NCBI GenBank assembly: GCA_048859965.1
Contig: JBLIZO010000057.1
Span: forward strand, 1 to 16,478
DNA: 16,478 nt
Reading direction: 5' to 3'
Source: Fluviibacter sp048859965
GTDB taxonomy: Bacteria > Pseudomonadota > Gammaproteobacteria > Burkholderiales > Rhodocyclaceae
The notes under the pieces were generated by a model. The model saw only the letters and a list, made by a program, of their open reading frames with translations, did not search any database and was not told where the DNA came from. The translations under genes were made by a program, and so were the position numbers. Of this stretch, positions 14,346 to 16,478 are shown one piece after another; the stretch's first letter is position 1; every line of letters starts with the position of its first letter.

Positions 14346-16265
14346 TCAAAAGAAACCCAAGGCTTGGGCAATTTTCTGCCTGGGTACGGTTGTTTTAGGC
14401 ACCTGCTTTTTCGGCAAAGCCGGTGGTAGATCGAACCAATCCCGCACATCCCAATCCAGCGCCATGCCATGCATGAAATTGTAGATGGCTTTTTTGAGCC
14501 CCTGCCCCAAAAGATCATGATCCACACCGGTGGGGTCGATAAAGCCGACATCGTTTCGGGCGAAGGTGGTGGGCGGGAGCGGCACGAGTTCAACGCCGTA
14601 GTCCTGCGGGTTCATGCCGACAGGTGAATGCACGGTACAGACAAAGCGATGGAAGAAGCCGCTCTGGATGCACCCGTTTTCAAAAAGCTGGCGTACGTAC
14701 TCCAGGGCGTCCACCGTGTCTTGCACAGTCTGGGTGGGGAAGCCATACATCAGGTAGGCGTGAACCAGAATGCCCGCATCGGCAAAGCCTCGGGTGACCT
14801 GCGCGACCTGTTCTACAGAAACGCCCTTTTGCATGAGCTTGAGCAATCGGTCCGAGGCCACCTCCAACCCGCCCGACATGGCAATGCAACCACTATCGGC
14901 CAGCAGTTCTGCCAGCTCTGGCGTGAAGGTTTTTTCAAAACGGATATTGCCCCACCAGGATATCTGGACGTTGCGGCGAATGAGTTCTTCGGCCAGTGCT
15001 TTGAGCATCTTCGGCGGTGCCGCTTCATCCACAAAATGGAAGCCGGTTTCACCGGTTTCGGCGACGATCTGTTCGATGCGATCAACCAGCAGTTCAGCCG
15101 TGGCAGTTTCGTAGCGCGAAATGTAATCGAGACTGATATCGCAGAAACTGCACTTCTTCCAATAGCAACCCTGGGCGATAGTCAGCTTGTTCCAGCGCCC
15201 ATCACTCCACAAGCGATGCATGGGGTTAAGCATGTCGAGCAACGACAAATAGCGCTTAAGTGGCAGACCATCCCACGTTGGTGTACCGATCTCGCTAAAA
15301 GGAATGTCAGGCTCGGGCCAGTTGATGCGCTGTACCTGCCCTGCCTCATTTCTAACAAAGGTGCGGACGAGGCGCTCTACAGGACGCTTGCCTTCCAGGT
15401 GTTCGATGATGGCGAGCACCGGCCGCTCACCGGCATCCAGGGTGATAAAGTCAATAAAGTCGAAAACACGGGGATCACTGAGTTCACGCAATTCGGTATT
15501 AACGAAGCCGCCGCCCAGCACGATACGGGTATTGGGTGCAACACGTCTGATGGTCTGCGCGATCCGAAACGCGGCATAAACGCTGCCGGGGAACGGCACG
15601 GATAACAACACGAGATCCGGCTGCTCGCGCTCAATGGCTTCAACCGTGAGCTGATCCAGCGTGGTATCTACCAGAGTGGGCACCGCTGCCAGTGCCTGGG
15701 CCAATGGTTCAAAGCTGGGTTGGCTGGCGGCTAACGATTCGGCATAACGGACAAATTCAAAACGCGCATCAACAGCATCGCGAATCACATCCGCCAGATC
15801 ATTAAGATAGAGCGTGGCGTAATGGCGTGCCCGATCCTGCGTACCGAGTGCACCAAATGCCCAACCTAATGGATCACCCGATTCATCATCATAGGCATCC
15901 AGCGCGCTGAAGCGTGGCCCTTCGGGCAGAAAGCCCCGGCTGGCGATGCGATGGCAAAGCGTGCTATCCCTACCCTGGAGAAAGGCAACGGTCGGTTCGA
16001 TGCTGCGTTGGTAACGCGCGAAATAATCCAGGAAATAATTGACGCTGGCGCTACGCGCTTCTTCAGGCTGTGCCAAGGTAGCCGCGCGAATGTCGGCCAG
16101 GCCCTGCTTCGACAACAATGCCAGCACGAGCTTGAGCGCCAGATCATCCTGTACGGCATGCTGATGCTGCGAACGCAGAAAACCCGTCAGATACGCTGTT
16201 GAAGGATACGGCGTATTGAGCTGCGTCATCGGTGGGATGAGGCTGAGGATCTTGATGGCGGGCAT
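14346..16265 (-). CDS. B12-binding-type radical SAM protein with CX4CX2C motif
   Basis: A 639-residue enzyme. Residues 1-32 (KILSLIPPMTQLNTPYPSTA then YLTGFLR) are the first strand of a cobalamin-binding-like domain. A helical insertion runs to about 205, and the domain resumes at PDLVLLSVPFPGSVYAAFRI, TRIVLGGGFVN and ITLDAGERPVLAIIEHL. The canonical DXHXXG cobalamin motif is not evident, so B12 binding is uncertain. The radical SAM domain starts near 355 with C367-X4-C372-X2-C375 (GCYWKKCSFCD), one residue longer than canonical CX3CX2C; then FHFVDEAAPP, ISWWGNIRFEK, MSGGLEVASDRLLKLMQKG and HAYLMYGFPTQT. Start ATG 16265 follows AGGG. It lies 10 bases after the upstream partial gene and just before the PGDYG gene. 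Substrate unknown. Confidence 0.8.
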   Translation of the reverse strand: MPAIKILSLIPPMTQLNTPYPSTAYLTGFLRSQHQHAVQDDLALKLVLALLSKQGLADIRAATLAQPEEARSASVNYFLDYFARYQRSIEPTVAFLQGRDSTLCHRIASRGFLPEGPRFSALDAYDDESGDPLGWAFGALGTQDRARHYATLYLNDLADVIRDAVDARFEFVRYAESLAASQPSFEPLAQALAAVPTLVDTTLDQLTVEAIEREQPDLVLLSVPFPGSVYAAFRIAQTIRRVAPNTRIVLGGGFVNTELRELSDPRVFDFIDFITLDAGERPVLAIIEHLEGKRPVERLVRTFVRNEAGQVQRINWPEPDIPFSEIGTPTWDGLPLKRYLSLLDMLNPMHRLWSDGRWNKLTIAQGCYWKKCSFCDISLDYISRYETATAELLVDRIEQIVAETGETGFHFVDEAAPPKMLKALAEELIRRNVQISWWGNIRFEKTFTPELAELLADSGCIAMSGGLEVASDRLLKLMQKGVSVEQVAQVTRGFADAGILVHAYLMYGFPTQTVQDTVDALEYVRQLFENGCIQSGFFHRFVCTVHSPVGMNPQDYGVELVPLPPTTFARNDVGFIDPTGVDHDLLGQGLKKAIYNFMHGMALDWDVRDWFDLPPALPKKQVPKTTVPRQKIAQALGFF

Positions 16266-16275
16266 GTCGGAAACC

Positions 16276-16478
16276 CTAATTGCCCAAACCCGCCGCGTTG
16301 CTCCGCGCTTTGTGAAGCTTTCTGTAGCTGTCGAGCAGACGATGATGCCGGTCCAGACCTTCGAGCCTCATGCTCGTCGGGGTCAATCCGTAGAAGCGAA
16401 CGCTGCCATCAACGGAACCCAGCACCGCATCCATGCGTGCATTGCCGAACATGCGACGGAAATTGACTTCATAGTCCT
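16276..16478 (-). CDS. C-terminal fragment of an unidentified protein
   Basis: An open frame enters from the right edge and ends at TAG (16276-16278), giving about 67 residues: ...DYEVNFRRMFGNARMDAVLG, then SVDGSVRFYGLTPTSMRLEG, LDRHHRLLDSYRKLHKARSN and a short tail. It has no start inside the window. The stop is 10 bases before the radical SAM start codon on the same strand, so it is the upstream member of that gene cluster. I do not recognise the family; the basic, hydrophilic end suggests a cytoplasmic protein. Confidence 0.6.
   Translation of the reverse strand, partial: DYEVNFRRMFGNARMDAVLGSVDGSVRFYGLTPTSMRLEGLDRHHRLLDSYRKLHKARSNAAGLGN

Overview
The window looks like a chromosomal segment of a Gram-negative proteobacterium, most likely a betaproteobacterium. 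A tRNA-Ser(GCU) sits directly downstream of lysC without csrA between them. The set of AsmA, an AmiD-like lipoprotein amidase, QueD, YqhA and an operonic LutA/LutB/LutC points the same way. The taxonomic call is inference from gene content; no rRNA or species marker is present. Coding density is high, and I see no CRISPR array, insertion sequence or integrase.

Left part (1-2895). The start of an exported protein runs off the left edge, followed by an AsmA-family gene; both are on the minus strand. A roughly 300-bp gap then holds a structured RNA-like segment ending in a strong intrinsic terminator, just ahead of a TSUP (TauE/SafE) permease on the plus strand.

Lactate block (2877-5998). lutA, lutC and lutB lie head to tail on the minus strand with 1-base overlap or spacing, encoding the LutABC L-lactate oxidation complex. 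Upstream of lutA is a 70-codon relic. It has the signal peptide and first mature residues of a branched-chain-type ABC binding protein, fused to what looks like the last residues of a LivF/LivG ATPase. This suggests that a whole transporter operon collapsed by deletion and left its promoter and ribosome-binding site in front of lutACB.

Centre (6203-10603). A class I nitronate monooxygenase gene is followed by an MFS transporter gene (plus strand). On the minus strand, in transcription order, come tRNA-Ser with a terminator, a MazG-like pyrophosphohydrolase, an AmiD-like amidase, a striking cluster of 30-bp inverted repeats, a 63-residue four-cysteine protein started at TTG, and a YqhA-family membrane protein.

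Right part (10682-16478). lysC (aspartokinase, with a possible internal beta-subunit start), an Xre-like regulator, a radical SAM protein divergent from queD, and a minus-strand gene cluster. The cluster consists of an unidentified partial gene, a 639-residue B12-binding-type radical SAM protein with an unusual CX4CX2C cluster motif, and a PGDYG-motif protein. This cluster, the operator-like repeats and the TSUP leader RNA are the least explained parts of the window.
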